Shown: one piece after another, positions 7,527 to 15,386 of the stretch
How positions within the stretch are numbered: the stretch's first letter is position 1
Layout: each line of letters begins with the position of its first letter
NCBI RefSeq assembly: GCF_001424565.1
Contig: NZ_LMOL01000004.1
Location: 151,096 to 215,095 of the forward strand
Direction: 5' to 3'
Source: Arthrobacter sp. Leaf141
GTDB taxonomy: Bacteria; Actinomycetota; Actinomycetes; Actinomycetales; Micrococcaceae
DNA length: 64,000 nt
The notes under the pieces: model-generated
Told to the model about the DNA's origin: nothing
Databases searched by the model: none
The model's input: the letters and a program-made list of their open reading frames with translations, nothing else
Program-made: the position numbers and the translations under genes

Positions 7527-8782
7527 ATGGCGAATGAGAACCCCCCAACCAGACTGTGGCAGTCGGCCGCCGGTGTGGCTGTGGCCGGCCTGCTGTTGGC
7601 TGGATGCAGCAGCCCGTCCCCGCAGGCTCCCACGCAGGTTCCTGAAGCCGGCGGGCAGCAGGGGCCAACACTGACACCAACCCCCACGCCGTCCGTCAGC
7701 CCCACCCCAACGCTGTCGGTCACGCCAACTCCTACGCCCACCCCCACCGCCATTCGCCGAAGGGCTGGCCGGCTGTCGTGGCGGAAGTGCGGTCCGGTGT
7801 CGGGCAGTTCAGTGTGACGGGCTGCGAATTCAGTGCAACGGGCACAGGGTTCCTGATTGCGCCGGACCTGGTGGTCACCGCTGCCCACGTGGTGGATGAT
7901 GCGTCCGCCATCAGCATTGCCTTCGGTGGTGAGCCTTCCGTCGAAGGAGTTGTCCTGGGGTTCAACGAACTGGCGGACCTGGCATTGGTCAGGATCAACA
8001 GGCCCGTCGCGGGCCATCAACTTCAGTTCCAGGAGGCCCAGCCGCCCATCGGGACCGACGTCGCCGCCCTGGGTTTCCCGTTGGGGGAGCCACTCACTCT
8101 GACCCGGGGGATTGTGAGCGGCCTGGACCGTGAGGTGAACTTTGGCAGCGGACGGATTGGAAACATGATCCAGACGGATGCAGCCATCAACCCGGGAAAC
8201 AGTGGCGGACCCCTGCTGGATGAGCAGGGCTTCGTTACGGGCATCATCAGCGCGGGGACCGTTGGCGCCGAGGGCATGTCGTACGCGGTCGCTGCCCCCA
8301 GGGCGGCGGAAGCAGTCGCGGAATGGCAGCTTCGCGGGGTGGTGCGGGCGCCGGTCACGTGCGGGAACGCGCCGGCGCCGAACTCCGGCTTTTTTCCCAT
8401 GACCATCAGTTCCAACCACGATCAGGCGACCAACATCGGCCAGGCCCTGCTGCTGCACGGCCAGGGAATCAACCGTGGCGCATATTCTGCTGCCTTCAAG
8501 CAGTTCACGCCGGAACTGGGGGCCAGCTTCGGCGGTGAGGCGGAGTGGAGCAAAGGGCTCGGTTCCTCATATTGGACCAAGCTGGACGTGGTGAACGTGA
8601 CCGGAACCGGCGATTCCCTGGTGGCCAACGTCAGCCTGAGGACCCGGCAGGACGCAGCGCACGGGGTGGCGGGCCAGACATGCTCCGACTGGCGCATCGC
8701 CTACACCGTGGTCTGGGACGGGGCCGCGTGGCTTATCGCCGGAACGGCGTTGCCGCACGGCAATCCGCAGGCGTGCGTCTGA
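7527..8782 (+). pseudogene. Secreted trypsin-like serine protease, lipoprotein, frameshifted
   Basis: The first frame (7527 to about 7745) encodes a lipoprotein signal with lipobox LLAGC (Cys27) and a Pro/Thr linker of PTPTP repeats. The second frame, entered at HSPKGWPAVVAEV near 7751, encodes a trypsin/HtrA-like protease: GTGFLI, the histidine in TAAHVV, the aspartate in DLALVRI and the serine in NPGNSGGPL. A C-terminal NTF2-like domain of about 130 residues follows. A single missing base in the CCCAC-rich linker (about 7728-7753) separates the halves. The protease frame has an internal GTG at 7778, but that product would be cytoplasmic. If the break is real, the surface protease is lost; slippage in the repeat or a sequencing error are alternatives. 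Confidence 0.75.
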
Positions 8783-8796
8783 GCGGGACGCGCATC

Positions 8797-8848
8797 GTCA
8801 GCCCCCGACGCGCAAAGCGGCAAGGTACTTTGCGCGTCGCCTGCTGAC
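8797..8848 (+). terminator. Long hairpin terminator after the protease gene
   Basis: GTCAGC (8797-8802) pairs with GCTGAC (8843-8848), and inside it CGACGCGCAAAG (8806-8817) pairs perfectly with CTTTGCGCGTCG (8828-8839). A 3x3 internal loop separates the two stems, and the apical loop is ten bases. It lies between the protease stop and the MFS start and lacks a T-run, like many actinobacterial terminators. Confidence 0.65.
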
Positions 8849-8868
8849 CTGCCTGCCAGACTGTTACC

Positions 8869-10230
8869 GTGAGCAACAAACCGCGGCCCTCCCTGGCCCT
8901 CGCCGGCCTCAGCCTGGGCGCCTCGCTGAACCCGCTGAACTCGTCCATGATCGCTGTGGCCTTGGTGGTGCTGCGCGCCGACTTCGGTTTGGATGTGGCC
9001 GCGGTGACCTGGGTGGTCACCTCCTTCTACCTGGCATCGGCTGCCGGGCAGCCCGTGATGGGCAGGCTCGCGGACCGGTTCGGGCCGCGGCGGATGTTTA
9101 TGCTCGGCATGGGGCTGGTGGCCGTCACCTGCGTGCTGGCGCCGCTGGCCCCGAACTTCGCGCTGCTGTGCGTGGCCCGGGCAGTGATGGCACTGGGCAC
9201 CGCCACCGCGTATCCCAGCGCCGTGGTGATGGTGGGCGCCATCGCCCAACAGGCCAGGGTCGAATCGGCCAAACCATTGGGCAGGCTGCAGATGGCCAAT
9301 ACGTCCGCCGCGGCCGTGGGGCCCGTGGTGGGCGGGTTGCTGGTGGGTTTTGTGGGTTGGGAGGCGTTGTTCCTCATCAATGTGCCGCTGGCTGTGGCTG
9401 CCCTGCTGATGGTGCGGCAGGCAGCGCCGGCGGATGAGGTCCGCGAGCGCGGCAGCGTGGCCTCGCTGCTGCGGGACTCCGACCTTCCCGGAATCCTGGC
9501 CTTCATCGGTGCGCTGCTCCTGGTGATGATGGCCGCCCTGAACGTTGCTCCCGGGTACCGCTGGTGGATGCTGGCCGCCGGAACAGCCCTCGCCGGCCTC
9601 TTTGCGTGGCGCGAACTCCGCTTCAGCCCGCCGTTCCTGGACCTCCGGCTGCTGGGCCGGAACAAGCCCCTGCTGCTTGTGTACCTGGGCTTCGCGGTGT
9701 TCAGCAGCGTGTACTACTTTGTGTTTTTTGGCCTGCCCCAGCTGCTGCAGGAAGCGGGCGGGTACGCACCCGGCGTCGTGGGCCTGCTGATGCTGCCCCT
9801 GGCGACCATGTCCGTGGTGGCCACACCTTGGGCCGTGAAGGCCATCGGGAAATTCGGCGTGCGCCGGGTGCTGATTGCCGGCGTCGTCCTCCTCTCCGCT
9901 GTGGCCGGGCTGATGTGGCTGCTGACCGGCACCCTGGCCATCCCGGTGGTGGTGGTGCTGGCGGCTTTGATGGGTATCCCGTACGGGACCGTCAGCATCG
10001 CCTCCAACCAGGGCATGTTTGTATCCACCCGGCCGCAGGAACGGGGCGTGGCCGCGGGGATCTTCCAGACGTGCCGGTACGTGGGCGCCATTACCGCCAC
10101 GGTGCTGATCGGGGTGTTTGCCGGCGGCGGCGTGGACCAGGCCAGCTGGGCGCGGATGGTGCTGGCCATGCTGGTGTTGTGCGCGGTCACGTTCGGCGTG
10201 ACCCTGCTGTGGCGTCAACGCACTGACTGA
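8869..10230 (+). CDS. MFS transporter, DHA2 type drug exporter
   Basis: A 453-residue inner-membrane exporter of the major facilitator superfamily, probably a proton-driven multidrug antiporter of the DHA2 (14-helix) group. Features are the first helix with LNSSMIAVALVVLRADFG, the loop 2-3 motif GRLADRFGPRRMFMLG (motif A) and the antiporter-type helix 5 around ANTSAAAVGPVVGGLLVG (motif C). No regulator is adjacent, and it seems to be a single-gene unit between the hairpin at 8797-8848 and a small membrane protein gene. The GTG at 8869 follows CAGACT at six bases, a possible -10 for a leaderless transcript, and has no ribosome site. Substrate cannot be predicted. Confidence 0.87.
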   Translation: MSNKPRPSLALAGLSLGASLNPLNSSMIAVALVVLRADFGLDVAAVTWVVTSFYLASAAGQPVMGRLADRFGPRRMFMLGMGLVAVTCVLAPLAPNFALLCVARAVMALGTATAYPSAVVMVGAIAQQARVESAKPLGRLQMANTSAAAVGPVVGGLLVGFVGWEALFLINVPLAVAALLMVRQAAPADEVRERGSVASLLRDSDLPGILAFIGALLLVMMAALNVAPGYRWWMLAAGTALAGLFAWRELRFSPPFLDLRLLGRNKPLLLVYLGFAVFSSVYYFVFFGLPQLLQEAGGYAPGVVGLLMLPLATMSVVATPWAVKAIGKFGVRRVLIAGVVLLSAVAGLMWLLTGTLAIPVVVVLAALMGIPYGTVSIASNQGMFVSTRPQERGVAAGIFQTCRYVGAITATVLIGVFAGGGVDQASWARMVLAMLVLCAVTFGVTLLWRQRTD

Positions 10231-10277
10231 CCGAAGGTCAAGCCCCTTGGCGGGCACCGGGGGGTTACCGTGGAAGC

Positions 10278-10484
10278 ATGGACTTCCCGAGGGCAACGCT
10301 GTATCTGGACATCGCCGCCAAGGGGCTGGGCCTGCTCGGTGTGGCGCTGATGATCTTTGGCCGTGACGGTTGGTTCTTCGCCGGTGTGGTGGCCGTGTTC
10401 CTTGGTGTGGTGCTGGGAGGCTGGAACATGCTGGCCGGCAGGAGGATGCGCCGCCGCGGCTGGGACGGCACCCGCCACGGCTGA
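10278..10484 (+). CDS. Small two-helix membrane protein
   Basis: A 68-residue protein with two hydrophobic segments (about residues 13-27 and 31-52), joined by a short FGRDGW turn and ended by an Arg-rich tail (GRRMRRRGWDG). I do not recognise a family. It is likely to be a real gene: TACCGT sits exactly six bases before the ATG, the leaderless arrangement seen repeatedly in this window, and the amino-acid composition is membrane-like. It follows the DHA2 exporter by 47 bases and is convergent with the ArsR-SRPBCC gene, whose stop lies 13 bases beyond. Confidence 0.55.
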   Translation: MDFPRATLYLDIAAKGLGLLGVALMIFGRDGWFFAGVVAVFLGVVLGGWNMLAGRRMRRRGWDGTRHG

Positions 10485-10497
10485 CCGCCGTCGGCCG

Positions 10498-11244
10498 TTA
10501 CGTATACAGCAGGGACCCAGGCGTGGTGAGTTTCTCCCCGGTTTCCAGCCACGTTTTCAGGCCGGAGAGGATCATGGGCCAGCCGCCGTAAAGCTGGTCG
10601 TTGGCGCCGTCGCGGAGGTCGCTGTGGGTGACGATGAGGCGGCAGGAATCGCCGACGGGCTCGATTTCCCAGGTGATGGTGGAGGAGCCCTCGGCCTTGA
10701 CGTCCTCGCCCCACAGGGCCTGCATGGTCTGGACCAGCCTGCGGGGCGGGTCGACCTCCAGGTTCACTCCCTCGCCAAGGCGTGCGCCGCCGTTCGACAT
10801 CACAAATTTTCCGCCGGGCGTCCAGTCCGCTTCGAGGGTGTTGCCGAACTGGTACTGGCTGCGGATATTGCTGTCCGTGATCGCTTCCCACAGCCGTTCC
10901 GGCGTGGTTTTGATGTAGATTTCGAAGATTTTTTCCATGGGACTTTCCAATCTGGATTTGAGGTCGCTGAGGGCAGCGGCCCATGGTGCAGCGAATTTAC
11001 TGACCCAGCGGTCGTGGACCAGCCGGATGGGAACGGGGTTGAGGAAATGCAGCTTTTCCCGCCCCCGACGGCGGGTCACCACCAGGCCCGCACCCTCAAG
11101 GATGCGGAGGTGCTTGGCGATCCCGAAACGGGTCATGGTGAAGTGCGACTCGAGGGCCCCCAGCGGTTGCCCGTCCTCGCGGAACAGCGCATCGAGCAGA
11201 TCCCTGCGGGTGGGGTCGGCGAGTGCCTTGAACACATCATCCAT
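10498..11244 (-). CDS. ArsR-type HTH fused to an SRPBCC (AHSA1-like) domain
   Basis: A 248-residue fusion. Residues 1-105 form an ArsR winged helix (MDDVFKALADPTRRDLLDALF, then the recognition helix region FTMTRFGIAKHLRILEGAGL and the wing VVTRRRGREKLHFLNP). Residues 113-248 form an SRPBCC hydrophobic-pocket domain of the Aha1-like type (MEKIFEIYIKTTPERLWEAI...). No ArsR metal-binding cysteine box is seen, so a hydrophobic ligand in the SRPBCC pocket is the more likely signal; that is inference. The ATG at 11244 lies seven bases after TATCCT, suggesting a leaderless start. A GTG ten codons upstream lies inside the operator palindrome and was rejected. The promoter palindrome points to autorepression. 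Confidence 0.88.
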   Translation of the reverse strand: MDDVFKALADPTRRDLLDALFREDGQPLGALESHFTMTRFGIAKHLRILEGAGLVVTRRRGREKLHFLNPVPIRLVHDRWVSKFAAPWAAALSDLKSRLESPMEKIFEIYIKTTPERLWEAITDSNIRSQYQFGNTLEADWTPGGKFVMSNGGARLGEGVNLEVDPPRRLVQTMQALWGEDVKAEGSSTITWEIEPVGDSCRLIVTHSDLRDGANDQLYGGWPMILSGLKTWLETGEKLTTPGSLLYT

Positions 11245-11252
11245 ACTCCCCA

Positions 11253-11278
11253 GGATAGGTGACCATATGGTCACCTAT
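11253..11278 (-). promoter_or_regulatory. 26-bp perfect palindrome over the arsR-SRPBCC promoter
   Basis: The half-site GATAGGTGACCAT (11253-11265) is followed directly by its exact reverse complement. The left end contains the -10 hexamer TATCCT (minus strand) used by the fusion gene, so a bound dimer would block polymerase. This is very probably the gene's own operator; winged-helix ArsR proteins bind such symmetric sites. Confidence 0.75.
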
Positions 11279-11491
11279 CAAGGGGTTGGGTGTAGTAAGT
11301 GATTGTTGACTCTGCGGAGCTTCTGAGTAGTCTCACTCGCGTACACGTTGAACTGTATTGCCGGTGGGTGTCCAGGACCGGACACGGATCCCGGCGTTGA
11401 GCGCCCGCAGCTCTGCAGCTGGACGGTCCGGCGGCGCGGCCAGTTATCTGACTGCGGCCAGCAAGGCCGCCGGTAAAAATCGGAGCCCGTT

Positions 11492-12025
11492 ATGAAAACC
11501 ACCACAGCACGCAGTTTTGCCCATACCACCCTGCTCGCCGCCGCACTCGCAGCCATCCCGACGGCGGCCGGTGCGGTTCCGCCGCAGCCGGGCACTCCCA
11601 TGGCAGAAAGTTTCTCCTACGACTTTCCTGCCGGTGTCGCCTGCGCCGGTTTCGACCTGCGGGTGGAGGCCTCCGGCGCCACCGGACGGGTCAGGGAGCT
11701 GCTCGATCGGAACGGTGACGTAGTACGGGAGCTGACCACGGGCCGGGGCTACGACCTGACCTTCACCAACCTCGCCACCAACAAAACATATTTTGTTCGT
11801 TCCAGCGGCTCCAGCCAGGTGACCATCCCCAACACCGATGGGACCTTCAGTTCCGTCATCCGCGGCTCGGCCCTCATCATCCTTTTCCCTGATGACAAGC
11901 CGGCAGGACCCATCAGCTACGTCATCAAGGGCCGCAGCGCCTTCGACTTGCTGGCCAACAGGAGTACCTTCACCTCCCTGGAGATCCAGGGGAGGATAAC
12001 CGACGTCTGCGCGGTACTGGGATAG
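11492..12025 (+). CDS. Secreted protein of unknown function
   Basis: A 177-residue exported protein. The N-terminus has a basic start, a hydrophobic core (LLAAALAAIPTAA) and an AxA-like cleavage site after residue 28, with mature sequence beginning VPPQPGTPMAESFSYDFP. The mature part is rich in beta-strand-like stretches (YDLTFTNLATNKTYFVRSSG, SALIILFPDD, GPISYVIKGRSAFDLL) and holds two cysteines, near mature positions 12 and 147, that may form a disulfide. I recognise no domain. It stands alone between the ArsR-SRPBCC operator region and a convergent MFS gene. The start ATG follows CGGAGCCCGTT, a modest ribosome site. Confidence 0.72.
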   Translation: MKTTTARSFAHTTLLAAALAAIPTAAGAVPPQPGTPMAESFSYDFPAGVACAGFDLRVEASGATGRVRELLDRNGDVVRELTTGRGYDLTFTNLATNKTYFVRSSGSSQVTIPNTDGTFSSVIRGSALIILFPDDKPAGPISYVIKGRSAFDLLANRSTFTSLEIQGRITDVCAVLG

Positions 12026-12055
12026 GTAGCAGACGATAGCGGGCTGGGCCCGAGG

Positions 12056-13311
12056 CTAGGAGGTAGGTGCCTGCGTCTCGTCGCGGGCGCTGCCCTGGAC
12101 CGGCCGCGGATCCAGCCACAACCGCTCCCGCGGCCCGGCCGGGTACGCGTGCCGTTTCCCGCCGAACGCGATGGCCAGCGCCACCACAACCGGCAGGGCG
12201 GCGGCGACCGGGACCAGCAGCGGCCCGCCCGCCACCAGCGCTGCCGACCCGTACAGGGCACCGATGGTGATGCCCAGCTGGATGGTCAGGACGGTGAGCC
12301 CGTTGGCGGCCTCCTGGTATTCGCCGCCGGCGCGCAGGATGGCGGACTGGTTGTAGATCCCGATCGCGCCGATACCGGCACCCCAGACGGTCATGAGGAT
12401 CAGGGCCACCACAAAGTTGCCCACCGCCAGCGGCAGGAAAGCCATCGAGACGGCGATGGCCGCCGTCGTGATCAGCAACGAACGGCGCGGCCGTGAATCA
12501 ACGGTGAGGCCAGCGATCCAGATGCCCAGCAGGCCGGCGAGCCCCAGGACGGTCAGGGACAGGCTGATGGCGTAGTCGGGGAAACCGGCCGCGCGGATGA
12601 ACGGGGCAATGTAGGTGAACAGCGCGAAGTGCGCCAGGACCAGCAGCGGCCAGGCGATGGCAATGGCTTTCACTCCGGGCTGGGCGATGGCCTTGCGGAG
12701 GGAGGGGCGGACGGCATCCGGGATGCGCTGGACCCGCGGCAGCAGGAAAAACGCCAGCACCGTCAGGAGCAGGCCGAATCCGGCCAGAACCAGGAACGCC
12801 GACCGCCAGCCCACCAGCGTGCCCAGCGCCGTGCCCACGGGCGCGCCAATGGCCAGGCCCAGGCTGTTGCCGCTGAACACGATGGCCAGGGCCTTGCCCA
12901 CTTTGTCCGCCGGCACCACGCGGGTGACAAACGGCGCCATGGTGGTCCACAGCAGCCCGTGCGCCAGTCCGCCGATCAGCCGCGCCACCATGGCTGCGGT
13001 GAAGTCCGGAGCCAGGGCCACCATCGCGTTGCCAGCGCGAACGTCAGTACCAGCGCCACCAGCAGCGTATGCCGGGGAATCCGGGCCAGCAGCCGGGCCG
13101 CCGGCACCACCGTCACCACAATCACCGCGGCGTAGGCGGCGGCAAGATAGCCGGCCACCGGCTCGGACACGTCCAGGCCCGCACTGATCTGGGGCAACAG
13201 GCCGGACGGCAGGAGTTCGGTGGTGATGGCGGTGAAGGCGATGGTGGCCAGCACCAGCAGCGGGGCGTACGGGAAACGGGTATTTTCCGGCGCGGAAATC
13301 GCGGACGACAT
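12056..13311 (-). pseudogene. MFS transporter (DHA1 type) split by a frameshift
   Basis: Two frames make one sugar-efflux/drug-exporter-like MFS protein of about 415 residues. The first (from ATG 13311) encodes helices 1-3: FPYAPLLVLATIAFTAITTELLPSGLLP and VVTVVPAARLLARIPRHTLLVALVLTFALA in pieces. The second, from about 13030 to the stop at 12056, continues NAMVALAPDFTAAMVARLIGG and carries the remaining helices. One base is missing at about 13031: the text reads CTGGC then AACGCG where a complete codon is expected. With one base restored the protein is colinear with AraJ-like exporters. The start lacks a ribosome site. Either the gene is broken or a base was lost in sequencing. Confidence 0.75.
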
Positions 13312-13406
13312 GGGAGGGGGGGATCCATTCAGGGGGAGAGGTGGAAGACGGCTCGCTGGCCGGTCAATTCCTCCCCTAAATTTACAGGATTCCCGGCGCC
13401 GCTGGG

Positions 13407-13442
13407 CGTATGACGCCGGGCGGCGTTACGCGCCGTCATACG
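13407..13442. promoter_or_regulatory. Inverted repeat in the MFS/dehydrogenase divergent region
   Basis: CGTATGACG (13407-13415) and CGTCATACG (13434-13442) are exact reverse complements, and a third copy of the core, GGCGTATG, occurs a few bases further on. The region separates the MFS gene and the hydroxyacid dehydrogenase gene, so it may be a shared operator. The rest of the 271-base gap shows nothing I can name. Confidence 0.4.
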
Positions 13443-13582
13443 GACCCAAGCGGCGTATGTGGCCGCCCTGCCGGTACGTTGGAGGGGAGGAAGCTCCGGT
13501 CGCCCGGGTCGGGGCAACAGGACCAGGGAGGCGCCATGCGCTCAATGGATAGGGCGGCAATCGGACGTGGGACGGTGGCTGC

Positions 13583-14497
13583 GTGACGGCGCTGCGGGTG
13601 AGCCTGCCCGATGAACGCCTCCTTGCGGCACTTGAGCCGGTTGACGGCGTCGAATTCATCCAGTGGGACCTCTCGGGGACCGCGCCTGAGGGACGCCTGG
13701 ACCTTCTGGTGCCGCCGTACATGGGCAAGCCTGCCGGGCTCGCTGCGCTCAACGGCGTCGACGTGCGGCTGGTGCAGAGCCAGTCCATCGGGTACGACGG
13801 CGTCGCTTCCGTCCTGCCCGACGGTTGCCGTTTCGCCAACGCAGCCAGCGTCCACGAGACGTCGACGGCGGAACTCGCCTTGGGAATGATGATCGCCAGC
13901 CAGCGGGGGATTCCCGATTTCGCCCGGAACCAGGTGTCAGGCACGTGGGACAGCTCCATGCGGCCCAGCCTCGCGGACCGCCGCGTGCTGCTGGTGGGTT
14001 ACGGGGGAGTGGGCAAGGCCATCGAGGACCGGCTCCTGCCGTTTGAAGCGGTGGTTACCCGCCTGGCCAGCCGTGAGCGGGACGAACCTGCCGGGAAAAT
14101 CCACGGCATCGACTCCCTGTACGGGCAACTGCCGCTGCACGAGATTGTGGTGGTCAGTGTTCCGCTCAGCGATGCGACCCGGCACCTGGTGGATGCAAGG
14201 TTCCTGGCGGCCATGCCGGACGGTGCCCTGCTGGTGAATGTGGCCCGCGGACCGGTGGCTGACACGGCGGCGCTGCTGGCCGAAACGCAGTCCGGCCGGC
14301 TCCGGGCGGCCCTTGACGTCACGGATCCCGAACCGCTGCCTGCGGACCACCCGCTGTGGACCACCCCCGGCGTGCTGATCACACCACACGTGGGTGGCGC
14401 CAGCACGGCCATGTTTCCTCGGATGGTCCGGCTGATCCGGCAGCAGATCGACCTGCTGAAGGACGGAAAAGAGCCGGTGAATATCGTCCTCGGCTGA
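13583..14497 (+). CDS. D-isomer-specific 2-hydroxyacid dehydrogenase
   Basis: A 304-residue NAD(P)-dependent oxidoreductase that interconverts a 2-hydroxy and a 2-keto acid. The coenzyme fold has GYGGVGKAIEDR at 139-150. The active-site triad of the family is complete: Arg222 (NVARGPV), Glu250 (DPEPLP) and His269 (TPHVGGAS). The N-terminal catalytic half is shorter than usual, so this is a compact member resembling phosphoglycerate-dehydrogenase-like proteins; the substrate is not predictable. GTG at 13583 is the only start that keeps the family N-terminus, although its ribosome site is poor. It is divergent from the broken MFS gene and is followed after 61 bases by a separately promoted SRPBCC gene. 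Confidence 0.85.
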   Translation: MTALRVSLPDERLLAALEPVDGVEFIQWDLSGTAPEGRLDLLVPPYMGKPAGLAALNGVDVRLVQSQSIGYDGVASVLPDGCRFANAASVHETSTAELALGMMIASQRGIPDFARNQVSGTWDSSMRPSLADRRVLLVGYGGVGKAIEDRLLPFEAVVTRLASRERDEPAGKIHGIDSLYGQLPLHEIVVVSVPLSDATRHLVDARFLAAMPDGALLVNVARGPVADTAALLAETQSGRLRAALDVTDPEPLPADHPLWTTPGVLITPHVGGASTAMFPRMVRLIRQQIDLLKDGKEPVNIVLG

Positions 14498-14558
14498 CGG
14501 TCGGGAAGCGTCCTGCACGCACCTACCCAAGAGCGGGACCGGCTCCTATGCTTGCCTT

Positions 14559-15029
14559 ATGTCTACCTATGAAGTCCGCCGCAGTGCGGTCATTCCTGCC
14601 AGCGCCAATGAGATATTTCCGCTGGTCAACAGCTTCCGAGAGTGGACCGCCTGGTCGCCCTGGGAGAGCGTGGACCCCGGCATGGACCGGCGGTATTTCG
14701 GACCCGACACCGGTGTGGGTGCCGGTTATGAGTGGAGCGGCAACCGCAAGGCCGGCAGCGGCACCATGGAGATCGTGGAGTCCGTGCCGGACAGTACCGT
14801 CAAGGTCCGGCTGCAGTTCACCAAGCCGTTCAAGGCCCTGAACCCCACCACCTTCACGTTCAGCTCCGTTCCCGGCGGCACCGAGGTCCAGTGGCGGATG
14901 ACCGGCGAGAACAAGGGAGCTGCCAAAATCTTCGCGTTCTTCGTGAACATGGACAAGATGGTGGGCTCGGACTTCGAGCGCGGCCTTGCATCGCTGGCCG
15001 GCACCGTGGCGGCCAGGAAAAAGGGCTGA
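14559..15029 (+). CDS. SRPBCC (polyketide cyclase-like) protein
   Basis: A 156-residue START/SRPBCC fold protein. Family features are the opening strand YEVRRSAVIPASANEIFPLVNSF in pieces, the WTAWSPWE motif near residue 30, and the long C-terminal helix GSDFERGLASLAGTVAARKKG. Such proteins bind hydrophobic ligands in a deep pocket, and the ligand here is unknown. TATGCT lies six bases before the ATG, so a leaderless transcript is likely. The DUF1801 gene begins three bases after its stop, so the two are cotranscribed. Confidence 0.85.
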   Translation: MSTYEVRRSAVIPASANEIFPLVNSFREWTAWSPWESVDPGMDRRYFGPDTGVGAGYEWSGNRKAGSGTMEIVESVPDSTVKVRLQFTKPFKALNPTTFTFSSVPGGTEVQWRMTGENKGAAKIFAFFVNMDKMVGSDFERGLASLAGTVAARKKG

Positions 15030-15032
15030 CTT

Positions 15033-15377
15033 ATGGGGACCGTGGCCGAGGCGTTGGCAGCAATGCCGGAGCCGGGCCGCGGTTGCCTTGAGCGGGTAAT
15101 CCGGATCGCCTATGACCTGGCACCGGAGGCATGCGAAGGGGTCAGCTACGGCATGCCGGCACTGAAACTGGACGGTAAGCCCCTCATCGCCGTGGTGGCA
15201 GCAGCCAGGCATCTGTCTATTTACCCGTTCTCGGGTTCCGTAGTGGCTGCCGTTGCCGGAACGCTGGAAGGGTTTTCGCTGTCCAGGGGGACCATCCGTT
15301 TCTCACCCGAACATCCCGTTCCGGACAGCGTGGTGGCTGAGATTGTCCGGCTCCGGATGGCGGAAATCAGGGGCTGA
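15033..15377 (+). CDS. DUF1801 (YdhG-like) protein
   Basis: A 114-residue protein of the DUF1801/YdhG-like family, a small alpha/beta fold related to frataxin-like and iron-chaperone annotated proteins. Recognisable parts are CEGVSYGMPALKLDGKPLIAVVAA, then HLSIYPFSG, and SRGTIRFSPEHPVPDSVVAEIVRLR near the end. Members have often been named iron chaperones, but evidence is thin. It starts with ATG three bases after the SRPBCC stop and is presumably translated with it, which suggests a shared though unknown job. Confidence 0.82.
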   Translation: MGTVAEALAAMPEPGRGCLERVIRIAYDLAPEACEGVSYGMPALKLDGKPLIAVVAAARHLSIYPFSGSVVAAVAGTLEGFSLSRGTIRFSPEHPVPDSVVAEIVRLRMAEIRG

Positions 15378-15386
15378 GCCGCGGCG

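Noticed and set aside
7676..7750. Repeated CCCAC/CCGAC units, first considered as a short tandem-repeat array or CRISPR-like element
   Set aside because: They encode the PTPTP linker of the lipoprotein and have no spacers.
8701..10296. A 531-codon frame opposite the DHA2 exporter
   Set aside because: Composition is dominated by His, Gln, Gly and Pro and it exactly covers a real transporter gene.
11244..11274. Alternative GTG start of the ArsR-SRPBCC gene inside the palindrome
   Set aside because: It would put the operator within the coding region and adds ten residues not found in ArsR proteins; TATCCT seven bases before the ATG at 11244 fits better.
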